A DNA stretch of 64,000 nt, taken from contig NZ_JBLTWO010000006.1 of assembly GCF_049889055.1 (NCBI RefSeq), positions 186,001 to 250,000 on the forward strand, given 5' to 3'. The first letter of the stretch is position 1; every line of letters starts with the position of its first letter. This DNA comes from Rhizorhabdus sp049889055 (GTDB taxonomy: Bacteria > Pseudomonadota > Alphaproteobacteria > Sphingomonadales > Sphingomonadaceae). This document shows positions 29,711 to 40,849 of the stretch, piece by piece. The notes beneath the pieces were generated by a model, which was not told the origin of the DNA, searched no databases, and saw only the letters and a program-made list of their open reading frames with translations. The position numbers were made by a program, and so were the translations under genes.

Positions 29711-29778
29711 CCGAACGAGCCAGTACAGGCCGAAAGCGATGCTTTATCCCGGGGCCCGGCTCCGCTAAGGGGCGCGCC

Positions 29779-30684
29779 ATGTCGACCGATCACAGCCCCG
29801 ACCCGATCCTCCTCGCCAAGGCGGAGACCCTCACCGAAGCACTGCCCTATATGCAGCGCTATGCGGGCGAGACCTTCGTGGTGAAATATGGCGGCCACGC
29901 CATGGGCGACCCCGAGGCCGCGCGCGACTTCGCCGAGGACATCGTCCTGCTGAAGGCGGTCGGGATCAACCCGGTCGTGGTCCATGGCGGCGGCCCGCAG
30001 ATCGGCCGCATGCTGAAGACCCTGGGCGTCGAGAGCAGCTTCGTCGACGGCCTGCGCGTGACCGACGCGGAGACCGCGCGCGTGGCCGAGATGGTCCTGT
30101 GCGGCTCGATCAACAAGGAGATCGTCTCCTGGATCTCCCAGGCGGGTGGCCGCGCGGTCGGTCTGTCGGGCAAGGACGGCCGCATGGTCGTGGCCGAGAA
30201 GATCAGCCGCACGCGGCGCGATCCGGACAGCAATATCGAGCAGGTCGTCGACCTCGGCTTCGTCGGCGAGCCGGCCGACATCGACCGCCGCGTGATCGAC
30301 ACCGTGTCCAGGGCCGGCATGATCCCGGTCATCGCGCCGATCGCGATCGGCGAGGACGGGCACACCTATAATGTCAACGCCGACACCATGGCCGGCGCGA
30401 TCGCGATTGCCCTCGGTGCGGCACGCCTGTTCCTGCTCACCGACGTGGCCGGTGTGCTCGACAAGGAAAAGCAGCTGATCCGCGAACTCAACCCGCGCCG
30501 GATCGCGGAACTGCGCGAGGATGGCACGATCCAGGGCGGCATGATCCCCAAGCTCGAAACCTGCGTCGATGCGGTCGAGGGTGGGGTCGACGCCGCCGTC
30601 ATCCTCGACGGCCGCGTACCCCACGCGATGCTGATCGAAGCCTTCACCAAGCGCGGCGCCGGCACCCTGATCGGCATGGGCTGA
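29779..30684 (+). CDS. argB: acetylglutamate kinase
   Basis: Phosphorylates N-acetylglutamate, the second step of arginine synthesis. The 301-residue protein shows VVKYGGHAMGD (near residue 35), VVVHGGGPQIG, LSGKDGRM, YNVNADTMAGAIA and the Lys/Thr-rich C-terminal half. A roughly 25-residue N-terminal helix precedes the kinase core, a feature associated with arginine-inhibited hexameric enzymes. argG lies far away at 56922. Copies of a palindromic repeat follow the stop. Confidence 0.96.
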   Translation: MSTDHSPDPILLAKAETLTEALPYMQRYAGETFVVKYGGHAMGDPEAARDFAEDIVLLKAVGINPVVVHGGGPQIGRMLKTLGVESSFVDGLRVTDAETARVAEMVLCGSINKEIVSWISQAGGRAVGLSGKDGRMVVAEKISRTRRDPDSNIEQVVDLGFVGEPADIDRRVIDTVSRAGMIPVIAPIAIGEDGHTYNVNADTMAGAIAIALGAARLFLLTDVAGVLDKEKQLIRELNPRRIAELREDGTIQGGMIPKLETCVDAVEGGVDAAVILDGRVPHAMLIEAFTKRGAGTLIGMG

Positions 30685-30698
30685 CAAAAAAGAATAAG

Positions 30699-30791
30699 CC
30701 CCTCCCTTTCAAGGGAGGGGGAAGGGGTGGGTGCGAGCGACAGCGAGCTCTTCCTGCGCACCCCGCGACATCCCTCCCCCGGAAGGGAGGG
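30699..30791. repeat. two palindromic repeat copies between argB and dapD
   Basis: Copy one (30699-30731) has CCCTCCCTTT / AAGGGAGGGG arms with a GGGGTGGG flank; copy two (30772-30791) has CCCTCCCCC / GGAAGGGAGGG arms. Between the convergent genes argB and dapD they may also act as terminators, since long GC stems form on either strand. They belong to the family seen inside bioB and in the suf operon. Confidence 0.8.
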
Positions 30792-30803
30792 ACATCCCAA
30801 GCC

Positions 30804-31628
<825 letters not shown>

Positions 31629-31639
31629 GTCGTTTCCCC

Positions 31640-32308
31640 TCAAAGCGTGGCTGTCAGTTCGTCGAGCCAGTGCCCGACATCGCGAATCTCATAATCGATG
31701 AAGCTGTGGTCGGCCTCGTGGTCGCCATATTCGGAGCCGTTGTTGACCCACACGGTGGTCATGCCGATCGCCTTGGCCGGCTTCAGATTGCGGGCCATGT
31801 CCTCGACGAACAGCGACGTGCGCGGGTCGATGCCGAAGGCCTCGACCATCGACGCATAGCTCGCGGCATGCGGCTTCGGCTGATAGGCGCAGGCGTGGAT
31901 GTCGTGGATCGCCTCGAAGCTCTTCGACAGGCCCAGCTTCTGCAGCACCCGGCCGGCATAATCGGCATCGCCATTGGTGAAGATCAGCTTGCGGCCGGGC
32001 AGCTTCGCGATCGCGTCGATCAGCCGGCGATCCTCCGACAGCACGTCCATCTCGATGTCGTGAACGAAGGCGAGGAATTCGTGCGGGTCGATCCCGTGGC
32101 TCTGCATCAGCCCCGACAATGTGGTGCCATGCTCGCGGAACATCTGCTTCTGGACGCGCTTGGCCTCGACCGGGTCGACCCCCAGCAGCCGCTGGACATA
32201 CAGGCCCATACGCACGTCGATCAGCCCGAACAGATCCACCGACGCCGGGTAAAGCGTGTTGTCCAGATCGAAGATCCAGGCGTCGATGTGGCGAAGCGCT
32301 GTGTCCAT
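31640..32308 (-). CDS. HAD-superfamily pyrimidine 5'-nucleotidase
   Basis: A 222-residue haloacid-dehalogenase-fold phosphatase of the SDT1-like pyrimidine 5'-nucleotidase group. Motif I is WIFDLDNTLYP (near residue 10), motif II is LIFTNGD (near 105), motif III Lys is in YQPKPHAASY (near 140) and motif IV is FVEDMARNL (near 165). A helical cap lies between motifs I and II. The start at 32308 fits the family; the frame is open 16 codons upstream. It is immediately upstream of dapD. The true substrate is not evident. Confidence 0.88.
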   Translation of the reverse strand: MDTALRHIDAWIFDLDNTLYPASVDLFGLIDVRMGLYVQRLLGVDPVEAKRVQKQMFREHGTTLSGLMQSHGIDPHEFLAFVHDIEMDVLSEDRRLIDAIAKLPGRKLIFTNGDADYAGRVLQKLGLSKSFEAIHDIHACAYQPKPHAASYASMVEAFGIDPRTSLFVEDMARNLKPAKAIGMTTVWVNNGSEYGDHEADHSFIDYEIRDVGHWLDELTATL

Positions 32309-32372
32309 GGCCGCGCGAGTAGCCGCTTGGACAAGGGGTGGCAACCGTACAGGCACGTCGCCCCGCCTGTCG

Positions 32373-33065
32373 TCAGACCGCCGTGCCCACCAGTCGCCCG
32401 ATGCCGGCAGTCAGCGCCATGGCGAGCGCGCCCCAGAACACCACCCGCAGCACCGGCCTGCCGATCGTCGCCCCGCCCGCGCGGGCACCGAGCGCGCCGA
32501 GCAAGGCGAGGAACAGGATAGAGCCCGTGGCCTCGCCCGCCACCATCCACGCCATCGGCAGGACCGCCGCCAGCAGAACCGGCAGCAGCGCCCCGGCGGT
32601 GAAAGTCGCGGCCGACGCCAGCGCGGCGAGGACGGGCCGCGCGGCGGTCACCTCGGTGATGTTGAGCTCGTCGCGCGCATGGGCGCCGATCGCGTCGTGC
32701 GCCATCATCTGCGCCGCCACCCTGTCGGCGGTTTCCGGATCGACCCCGCGACCGACATAGATGGCCGCGAGTTCGCGCTGCTCCATCAGCGGATCGGTTG
32801 CCAGCTCGACCCGCTCGCGCCCGAGATCGGCGGCTTCGGTATCGGCCTGCGAACTCACCGAGACATATTCGCCCGCAGCCATGGACATGGCGCCGGCCAC
32901 GAGACCGGCCGTCGCGGCAACCAGCAGCGCCGGTCGCTCGGCTCCGGAAGCCGCCACCCCGAGGATCAGGCTCGCCGTCGAGACGATGCCGTCATTCGCC
33001 CCGAGAACGGCGGCGCGCAGCCAGCCGATCCGCGAAACGAGATGCGATTCCTTGTGCCGCCTCAT
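32373..33065 (-). CDS. VIT1/CCC1-family membrane protein
   Basis: A 230-residue membrane protein related to plant and yeast vacuolar iron or manganese transporters. The first transmembrane block carries LGANDGIVSTASLILGV, and AGLVAGAMSMAAGEYVSVSSQ follows, both hallmarks of the family. A charged helical metal-binding-type loop spans about residues 75-140, and three more hydrophobic helices end the protein. Its ATG overlaps the stop of the LuxR-type gene by four bases, so it is translationally coupled to it. Fe2+ or Mn2+ transport is inferred from the family. Confidence 0.88.
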   Translation of the reverse strand: MRRHKESHLVSRIGWLRAAVLGANDGIVSTASLILGVAASGAERPALLVAATAGLVAGAMSMAAGEYVSVSSQADTEAADLGRERVELATDPLMEQRELAAIYVGRGVDPETADRVAAQMMAHDAIGAHARDELNITEVTAARPVLAALASAATFTAGALLPVLLAAVLPMAWMVAGEATGSILFLALLGALGARAGGATIGRPVLRVVFWGALAMALTAGIGRLVGTAV

Positions 33066-33586
33066 GCAATCTCGTCCTTCCCGGCAGTGTTAGGCCCCGG
33101 GTCGAGCAGGTCATCCAGGAACGATGCAACCAGCGCCGACTGACCTCCGACCCCGGCCTTAGCATAGATACGCGACAGTTGAGCCCGCACCGTTCCTTCG
33201 GCCGCCCCGCGCAGCCGCGCAATTTCGGCGACGTCGGCACCTTTCAGCGCAAACAGCGCGACATCGGCCTCGGCAGGCGTGAGTCGCCATTCCGTGAAGC
33301 GCAGCTGCACCAACGCGGCGACAGTGCCGCGCGCGAGCGCCACGGCGAGGTCGTCCTGCCGCGCCTGCTCGATCAGCGCGCGAATCTGCAGCGCTCCGGC
33401 TACCGCTCCGACGAGCAGCGCTACCGCAGCGGCGGCTTCCACCGCCAGATGGGCGCTCCAGCCCTCCGCAGCGATGTCGCCGAGCAAGTCCAGCAGGAAC
33501 AGCATCGTCGCGAGTGCCTGAAGCGCCACCACCAGCGTCGTCGCGAAGGTCCTGCGGTGCAGCTGTGCTTGTCTGGCGCTCGGCAT
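33062..33586 (-). CDS. membrane-anchored LuxR-type transcriptional regulator
   Basis: A 174-residue protein with two N-terminal transmembrane helices (about residues 13-38 and 47-70) and a C-terminal LuxR-type helix-turn-helix (RLTPAEADVALFALKGADVAEIA, GTVRAQLSRIYAKAGV, near residues 103-150). No receiver or ligand domain is present. This small type is common in alphaproteobacteria but poorly characterised. It sits 9 bases after the cytochrome b561 gene and overlaps the VIT gene, so the three probably form one operon that it may regulate. Confidence 0.8.
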   Translation of the reverse strand: MPSARQAQLHRRTFATTLVVALQALATMLFLLDLLGDIAAEGWSAHLAVEAAAAVALLVGAVAGALQIRALIEQARQDDLAVALARGTVAALVQLRFTEWRLTPAEADVALFALKGADVAEIARLRGAAEGTVRAQLSRIYAKAGVGGQSALVASFLDDLLDPGPNTAGKDEIA

Positions 33587-33595
33587 GGCGACAGC

Positions 33596-34234
33596 CTAGC
33601 CCCGCCCCGGTAGCATCGCCAGCGTCAGGTTCCGGCCCTGCCGGCGGCTTTCGAACAGGACGCCGCCAATATGCAGCAAGATCAATCCGTAGAGCAGCGT
33701 CACGGCTGCCTCGTGAACCTCGCCGAGCGCGCCCTCCTCCCGCTCTTCGCCAGTTTCGTCCTCATCCTCGGACTCGTCGCTGAGCGCGCTTGCTGCGGTG
33801 GACGGGATCGCTTGGGCCGTCGCCGCCGGACTGAAGAGGCGCGGTTCAGTCATGATGGCGCCGCTCGCAATGATCACCAGCAGGGTCGCCCAGATGGCAT
33901 AGACCATCAGCGCCCCGAGCGGATTGTGCGAGGGATGAGGCCTGCGATCCCCGCTGGCGATTTCACGGATATGCGCGATCGCGCGGCGGCGGCTTGGCGG
34001 GAAGGCCGTGAACCGGGCCTCGGCCGGCCCCACCAGGCCCCAGACGAGCCGCAGGGCTAATAGGGCCGCCAGGCCGTAGCCAACCAGCACATGGGCGTAG
34101 CTGCCTTCCCCGGTGAAGAGGGCATTGGCGACGATCGCTGCGACGATCGACCAGTGGGTGAGCTTGACCAATGGATCCCAGCGGCGCGGTCGCAGCGCTA
34201 CTTCGCGGGTCTCGTCATGATGGTTCGTCGTCAT
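33596..34234 (-). CDS. cytochrome b561-family protein with acidic insert
   Basis: A 212-residue di-heme membrane cytochrome of the bacterial b561/Ni-hydrogenase cyt-b type. Four hydrophobic helices are visible; candidate heme ligands are His in LVKLTHWSIV (near residue 27), His in SYAHVLVGYG (near 47), and His in GEVHEAAVTLLYGLILLHIGG (near 175-190). Between helices 3 and 4 lies an unusual acidic stretch (SDESEDEDETGEEREEG). The start at 34234 has AGGAGA six bases upstream. Likely shuttles electrons between quinol and a periplasmic partner, which is not encoded here. Confidence 0.85.
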   Translation of the reverse strand: MTTNHHDETREVALRPRRWDPLVKLTHWSIVAAIVANALFTGEGSYAHVLVGYGLAALLALRLVWGLVGPAEARFTAFPPSRRRAIAHIREIASGDRRPHPSHNPLGALMVYAIWATLLVIIASGAIMTEPRLFSPAATAQAIPSTAASALSDESEDEDETGEEREEGALGEVHEAAVTLLYGLILLHIGGVLFESRRQGRNLTLAMLPGRG

Positions 34235-34391
34235 CGGCGGTCTCCTGTACATCGTGGGAGACCATCTCTGTCGGGGCACGGGTCCGCGCCATCCGCAAGG
34301 AGCTTACGGGAGGGGGTATAAGCAGCCGCTTACCGGCGCATTCTGGTGAAGCGCGGCTATCCGGGCCACCCTCGCCCCGAGCCGTATCGAG

Positions 34392-34754
34392 TCAGACGGT
34401 GAAGCTCTCGCCGCAGCCGCACATGCCCTTGGCATTGGGGTTCTGGAAGACGAAGCCTGCGGAGAAATCGTCCTCGACCCAGTCCATCGTCGAGCCGACC
34501 AGATAAAGCAGCGAACCGCCATCGACATAGAAGTCGCCACCGGATGTCTCGATCTTCTCGTCGAACGGATCGGCCGCGGTCACATAGTCGACCGAATAGG
34601 CAAGCCCCGAGCAGCCGCGACGCGGGGTCGACAGCTTGACGCCGATGGCATCCTCCGGCGCCGTCTCCATCAGCTTGGCGATGCGCGCCTCTGCCGATGG
34701 CGTCAGGATCAGCGCGGCGGGGCGGGCGCGGGTCGTGGTGGTGGTCGCGGTCAT
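34392..34754 (-). CDS. sufA: A-type iron-sulfur carrier protein
   Basis: Carries and inserts Fe-S clusters. The 120-residue protein has the HesB/IscA domain with the three conserved cysteines: one in RRGCSGLAYSVDY (near residue 50) and two in MCGCGESFTV at the C-terminus. The ATG at 34754 follows GGAG by six bases and is preferred to the ATG at 34766. It is the last gene of the suf operon, 26 bases after sufT. Confidence 0.92.
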   Translation of the reverse strand: MTATTTTTRARPAALILTPSAEARIAKLMETAPEDAIGVKLSTPRRGCSGLAYSVDYVTAADPFDEKIETSGGDFYVDGGSLLYLVGSTMDWVEDDFSAGFVFQNPNAKGMCGCGESFTV

Positions 34755-34780
34755 TTCAGTCTCCATCCCCAGCGGGGCGT

Positions 34781-35284
34781 TCAGAGCATTCCCAGTTCGA
34801 GCTTCGCTTCATCGGACATCTTCTGCGGGTCCCAGGGCGGATCCCAGATCAGGTTGACCTCGGCCGACCCGACTCCCGGCACCGCGCCGACGCGCAGTTC
34901 GACCTCGCCCGGCATCGACTCGGCCACCGGGCAGTGCGGCGTGGTCAGCGTCATCGTGACGACGACATGGGCATTGTCGGCGACTTCGACGCCATAGACG
35001 AGCCCGAGGTCGTAGATGTTCACCGGTATCTCGGGATCGAAGATCTCCTTGAGCGCCGTGATGACGCCCTCGTAGATTTCACCGCCCGGCTCGCCCGCCG
35101 CCGCTTCGGCCTGCGGCCGCTGCGCGAGGAAGCCATCGAGATAGTCGGGCTTGCGGGCGGGCTGTGCCGCCGGCGCCTCGGCCTCGAGTGCGTCGAGATC
35201 GACCCGTGCCCGGGGCGGTGGCGTCACCGATTCGACCTCCTCGGTCAGGATCTTGCCGCTGTCGTTGGTCTGTTCGTCCATCAT
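34781..35284 (-). CDS. sufT: SUF system DUF59/MIP18-family protein
   Basis: Fe-S assembly or maturation factor of the SufT type. The 167-residue protein has a variable, Pro/Ala-rich N-terminal half (to about residue 65) and a C-terminal DUF59 domain: IFDPEIPVNIYDLGLVYGV, TLTTPHCPVAESMPGEV with the conserved Cys, and NLIWDPPWDPQKM. Its start overlaps the sufS stop by four bases, so it is translationally coupled. ATG at 35281 is an equally possible start. Confidence 0.92.
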   Translation of the reverse strand: MMDEQTNDSGKILTEEVESVTPPPRARVDLDALEAEAPAAQPARKPDYLDGFLAQRPQAEAAAGEPGGEIYEGVITALKEIFDPEIPVNIYDLGLVYGVEVADNAHVVVTMTLTTPHCPVAESMPGEVELRVGAVPGVGSAEVNLIWDPPWDPQKMSDEAKLELGML

Positions 35285-36495
35285 CCGAATATCCGCGTCA
35301 CACGTTCGATCCCGCGCGCCAGAGCGGCCACGTCATCCTCGTCATTATAGATACCGAAGCTCGCCCGCGCCGTCGCCGGCAGATCGAGATGGTCCATCAG
35401 CGGCTGAGCACAATGATGCCCCGCGCGGATCGCCACGCCTTCCTCGTCCAATATGGTGCCGATGTCGTGGGGATGCACCCCCTCGATCGCGAAGCTGACG
35501 ATACCGGCCGAATCGGCGGGGCCGAACAGCCGTACGCTGTTGATCGCCGACAGCGCATCGCGCGCCTTCGCGACCAGCGCCTTTTCATGCGCCTCAATCG
35601 CGTCGAGCCCGATCGCGGCGACATAGTCGATCGCGGCGTGCAGCCCGAGCGCGCCGACGATGTGCGGCGTCCCTGCCTCGAAACGCTGTGGTGGCGGCGC
35701 CCAGCTGGTCGCAGCAAAGGTTACGCGGTCGATCATCGAGCCGCCGCCCTGATAAGGCGGCATCGCCTCGAGCAGCTCGCCCCGCGCCCACAGCGCGCCG
35801 ATGCCGGTCGGGCCGTAAAGCTTGTGCCCGGAAAAGACATAGAAGTCGCAATCGAGCGCCTGCACGTCGACCGTCATGCGCGGCACGGCCTGGCAGCCGT
35901 CGATCAGTATCTTGGCGCCGACGCGGTGCGCCAGATCGGCCGCCCGACGCGCATCGAGGGTCGAGCCCAGCACGTTGGAGACATGAGCCAGCGCCACCAG
36001 CCGGTGCCGATCGGTCAGCATCGCCTCGGCCGCGTCGAGGTCGATCCGGCCGTCGGCGGTCAGCGGGCAGACGTCGATCTCCACACCGGTGCGCTCGCGC
36101 AGCAGCTGCCAGGGGACGATGTTCGAATGATGCTCGAGCTGCGACAGCAGAATGCGGTCGCCGGCCTTGAGCGTGGACACGCCCCAGCTTTGCGCCACCA
36201 GGTTGATCGCCTCGGTGGCACCGCGCACGAAGACGATCTCATCGTTGCTGCGCGCGTTAAGGAAGCGGGCGACCCGCTGGCGCGCCGCCTCATAGGCGAT
36301 CGTCATGTCGGCCGAGCGGCGATAGACGCCGCGATGGACGGTCGCATAGTCCTCGCCATAACCGCGCGCGATGGCATCGATCACCGCCTGCGGCTTCTGC
36401 GCCGTGGCAGCGGTGTCGAGATAGTGCCAGCCATCGGGGATTCCCGGAAAGTCCGCCCGGCGGCTCGTCTTGGCGATGTCGGCGATCGCGTTCAT
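35281..36495 (-). CDS. sufS: cysteine desulfurase
   Basis: PLP enzyme that takes sulfur from cysteine for cluster assembly. The 404-residue class V aminotransferase-fold protein has YLDTAATAQKP near the N-terminus and HHSNIVPWQ. The PLP Lys is in FSGHKLYGPTGIG (near residue 225) and the catalytic Cys loop is RAGHHCAQPLM (near 362), typical of SufS. The start at 36495 follows GGAGGAG and overlaps the sufD stop (ATGA). The long upstream open frame in this frame is the antisense of sufD codons and is not family sequence. Confidence 0.96.
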   Translation of the reverse strand: MNAIADIAKTSRRADFPGIPDGWHYLDTAATAQKPQAVIDAIARGYGEDYATVHRGVYRRSADMTIAYEAARQRVARFLNARSNDEIVFVRGATEAINLVAQSWGVSTLKAGDRILLSQLEHHSNIVPWQLLRERTGVEIDVCPLTADGRIDLDAAEAMLTDRHRLVALAHVSNVLGSTLDARRAADLAHRVGAKILIDGCQAVPRMTVDVQALDCDFYVFSGHKLYGPTGIGALWARGELLEAMPPYQGGGSMIDRVTFAATSWAPPPQRFEAGTPHIVGALGLHAAIDYVAAIGLDAIEAHEKALVAKARDALSAINSVRLFGPADSAGIVSFAIEGVHPHDIGTILDEEGVAIRAGHHCAQPLMDHLDLPATARASFGIYNDEDDVAALARGIERVTRIFG

Positions 36496-37574
36496 GCTCT
36501 CTCCTCCAGCCAGGCCTCGGCATCCGCCTGGAACGCCTCGCGCACGGCCTCGTCGCCGATCCGCGACAGCGCGTCGGCGATGAAGGCCTGGGTCAGCAGC
36601 GCGCGGGCGCGATCGGGCGTGATCCCACGCGACGTCATGTAGAACAGCGCCTGTGCATCGAGCTCGCCGACCGTGGCGCCATGCGCGCATTTCACGTCGT
36701 CGGCGAAAATCTCCAGCTCGGGCTTGAGGTTCACCGTGGCGGTGCGCTTGAGCATCAACCCGCGCAGACTCTGCTCGCCGTCGGTCTTCTGCGCATCACG
36801 CGCCACTTCGACCCGCGCCGCCATGCTGGTCGTCGCGCGATCGTCGGCGACCGCTCGCCACAGCTGGCGGCTCGTGCCCTCGGCGGCGGCATGGTGGACC
36901 ACGACAGCAGCGTCATGACGCTGCTCGCCGCGCGCCAGCAGCGCACCGCCATGTTCGGCGAAGGCGCCCGGCCCCTCGATGCGAATCTCGGCGTCGAGCC
37001 GGGTTCCCGCTCCGCCGGCACCGAGCAGCGTGGTCACGATGCTGGCCCCTGCATCCAGCCGCGCTTCGTCGCGCAGCGAGACGAAGCCGCTTTCCTGCAC
37101 GACCCGGATCGCCCGCATCAGCCGCGCCGAGCGGCCCAGCGCGATGCGGGTCAGCCGGTTCGCCCAGCCGTCGCCGACATGGGTTTCGACGATCGAGGCC
37201 TGGGCATTCTCGGCGAGCTCTATGCTGGCCGGAACATGGTTAGCCCCGCCGGTCGCCACATGGACGATCTCGATCGACGGCGCGCCCGCGACAGCATCCC
37301 TGGCGAGGGTCAGCGTCCAGCCGGCGCCCTGCGCGAGACGGCCGAGCGGATGGGCGGACGCCGCATCGACCACGCCGATCATGACCGGGCCTGGGCTGCT
37401 GCCTTCGGCGTCATAGCGCCCGTCGACGAACAGCAGGCGCGGCCCACTGCCGATCCACAGACCGGCGACGTCCACCGCAAGCCCGCGCGCAGGCGAGGAT
37501 GCCAGCGCTTCGAGCCCCGAAAGATCGGACCAGCGCCAGGCCTCGTCACGAGCAGAGGGAAGGCTCAGCGTCAT
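36492..37574 (-). CDS. sufD: Fe-S cluster assembly protein SufD
   Basis: Scaffold partner of SufB in the SufBC2D complex. The 360-residue protein is shorter than many SufD proteins but has the C-terminal beta-helix and family blocks (LMLKRTATVNLKPELEIFADDVKCAHGATVGELD spans about residues 265-300; FYMTSRGITPDRARALLTQAF follows). The ATG at 37574 is chosen because GGAGG lies seven bases upstream; that GGAGG belongs to a palindromic repeat copy. An ATG two codons earlier is directly against the GGAGG and less likely. Confidence 0.92.
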   Translation of the reverse strand: MTLSLPSARDEAWRWSDLSGLEALASSPARGLAVDVAGLWIGSGPRLLFVDGRYDAEGSSPGPVMIGVVDAASAHPLGRLAQGAGWTLTLARDAVAGAPSIEIVHVATGGANHVPASIELAENAQASIVETHVGDGWANRLTRIALGRSARLMRAIRVVQESGFVSLRDEARLDAGASIVTTLLGAGGAGTRLDAEIRIEGPGAFAEHGGALLARGEQRHDAAVVVHHAAAEGTSRQLWRAVADDRATTSMAARVEVARDAQKTDGEQSLRGLMLKRTATVNLKPELEIFADDVKCAHGATVGELDAQALFYMTSRGITPDRARALLTQAFIADALSRIGDEAVREAFQADAEAWLEERA

Positions 37575-37580
37575 GCCCAT

Positions 37581-37714
37581 TCCTCCCCGGAACGGGGAGG
37601 GGAACCGGCAAAGCCGGTGGAGGGGCAGCGCAGAACCAGCCCGGCAGCGATGGACGGGAGGTCGGACGCCCCCTCCACCATCCTGCGGATGGTCCCCCTC
37701 CCCGTGCCGGGGAG
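37581..37714. repeat. palindromic repeat pair between sufD and sufC
   Basis: A copy at 37581-37605 has CCTCCCCGG / CGGGGAGGGG arms. A second, more complex one at about 37669-37714 combines CCACCATCC / GGATGGT and CCTCCCCGTG / CCGGGGAGG arms. A smaller stem, CCGGC / GCCGG, lies beside copy one. These fill most of the 157-base sufC-sufD gap, and in the mRNA would fold into stable stems between the two cistrons. Confidence 0.8.
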
Positions 37715-37731
37715 GATCTGGATCGTCGTCG

Positions 37732-38475
<744 letters not shown>

Positions 38476-38543
38476 GGTTTGCACTCGGGTGAAAAGGAGA
38501 CCGCGCTATTCGTGGTGTGCTGGATGAAGGCATTCGTCTGCAG

Positions 38544-38639
38544 CCCCTCCCCTTCAGGGGAGGGGTGATCAGACGGCGCGCCTCATCGCGAAGCTCAATC
38601 ATGTGTGTGGGATAAAGCCCCTCCCCTTCAGGGGAGGGG
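38544..38639. repeat. two identical palindromic repeats between sufC and sufB
   Basis: Two exact 22-base copies lie at 38544-38565 and 38618-38639, each a CCCCTCCCC / GGGGAGGGG palindrome around TTCA, in the same orientation. The second is followed by TTGGGGTGGGG, the flank also seen in the bioB copies. They sit in the 186-base sufB-sufC intercistronic gap. Confidence 0.9.
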
Positions 38640-38661
38640 TTGGGGTGGGGACGGCGGTCGA

Positions 38662-40134
<1,473 letters not shown>

Positions 40135-40138
40135 GATT

Positions 40139-40543
40139 TCATGCCCTCGACAGGGTTTCGAGGCTGACGCCGCCCAGGGCGCCGCGAATGGTGTTGTTGA
40201 CCACCGACCAGTGCGGCTTCACCCGACAGGCGCCTTCGAGGCTGCAGTCGTGGCGATGATCGTCGACACAGGCGGTCATCGCGATCGGGCCTTCGACCGC
40301 CTCGATGATGTCCGCCAGACTGATCGCCGCGGGATCGCGCGCCAGGCGGACGCCACCGCCGGTGCCGCGCGCCGAGACCAGCAAGCCGGCCTGGGCCAGC
40401 CGGCCCATCAGCTTCTGCGCGGTCGGCAGAGGCACGCCCGTCTCGTCCGACAGCAAGGTCGCGGTCAGCCTTTCGCCCTGCCCGTGCCGGGCGGCGGCAG
40501 ACAGCATCACGACGGCATAGTCGGCAAGGCTGGACAGGCGCAT
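40139..40543 (-). CDS. SUF system Fe-S cluster assembly regulator (Rrf2 family)
   Basis: A 134-residue Rrf2-family winged-helix protein, probable autoregulator of the suf operon. The N-terminal HTH reads MRLSSLADYAVVMLSAAA and LPTAQKLMGRLAQAGLL. Three cysteines near residues 93-108 have the spacing C-x7-C-x5-C, different from the C-x5-C-x5-C of E. coli IscR but as in the suf-linked Rrf2 group. They are likely Fe-S ligands. It is the first gene of the operon, with an inverted repeat 18 bases before its start. Confidence 0.9.
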   Translation of the reverse strand: MRLSSLADYAVVMLSAAARHGQGERLTATLLSDETGVPLPTAQKLMGRLAQAGLLVSARGTGGGVRLARDPAAISLADIIEAVEGPIAMTACVDDHRHDCSLEGACRVKPHWSVVNNTIRGALGGVSLETLSRA

Positions 40544-40560
40544 TGCGGGGTTTCGCTTCC

Positions 40561-40583
40561 AATCGGACTGATTCGATCCGATT
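40561..40583 (-). promoter_or_regulatory. inverted repeat operator upstream of the suf regulator
   Basis: AATCGGA (40561-40567) and TCCGATT (40577-40583) form a perfect inverted repeat with a nine-base spacer, directly upstream of the first gene of the suf operon. Position and dyad symmetry suit the binding site of the Rrf2 regulator encoded by that gene. This is inference; no match to a published box is claimed. Confidence 0.55.
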
Positions 40584-40586
40584 AGG

Positions 40587-40849
40587 CAGATGGGCGCTCA
40601 CCCGGTTCCCGTCAAGGGAAAGTGGGGGTGAACCGCCCTGCCTCTTGGGCCAGGCAGGGCGGCTCGGTCCGGCTGCTTCGGGGGCCGTACGCAGCCGGGT
40701 GGGGATCGCCCACCCTCTTTCGAGAGCGTGCAGCGGATGTACGCGGCGACGGGGTCGCTATTCCCGCAGGCAGGCATTTTTAGGCGGTAGACAGTCGCTA
40801 TCGGCAAGTTGGGCATGACGCCGGCGACAGGGCGCGCTAAGCGGCCGCC
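40587..40849. other. structured intergenic region between suf regulator and pyrD
   Basis: I see no protein gene in this stretch. It holds a perfect 11-bp stem, CCGCCCTGCCT / AGGCAGGGCGG (40633-40662, eight-base loop), a second 7-bp stem GGGTGGG / CCCACCC (40697-40715, five-base loop), and a T5 run near 40780. Such density of stems suggests a transcribed structured RNA, or alternatively regulatory stems for the flanking operons. A 6S-like RNA crossed my mind but I cannot establish it. Confidence 0.4.

Noticed and set aside
35281..36690. 65-residue N-terminal extension of SufS
   Set aside because: That part is antisense-like reading through sufD codons with Arg-rich composition; the ATG at 36495 has GGAGGAG and an ATGA overlap with sufD.
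38544..38639. CRISPR array from spaced identical repeats
   Set aside because: Only two copies of a palindrome with a 52-base spacer; no array, no cas genes, and related copies are scattered as REP-like elements.
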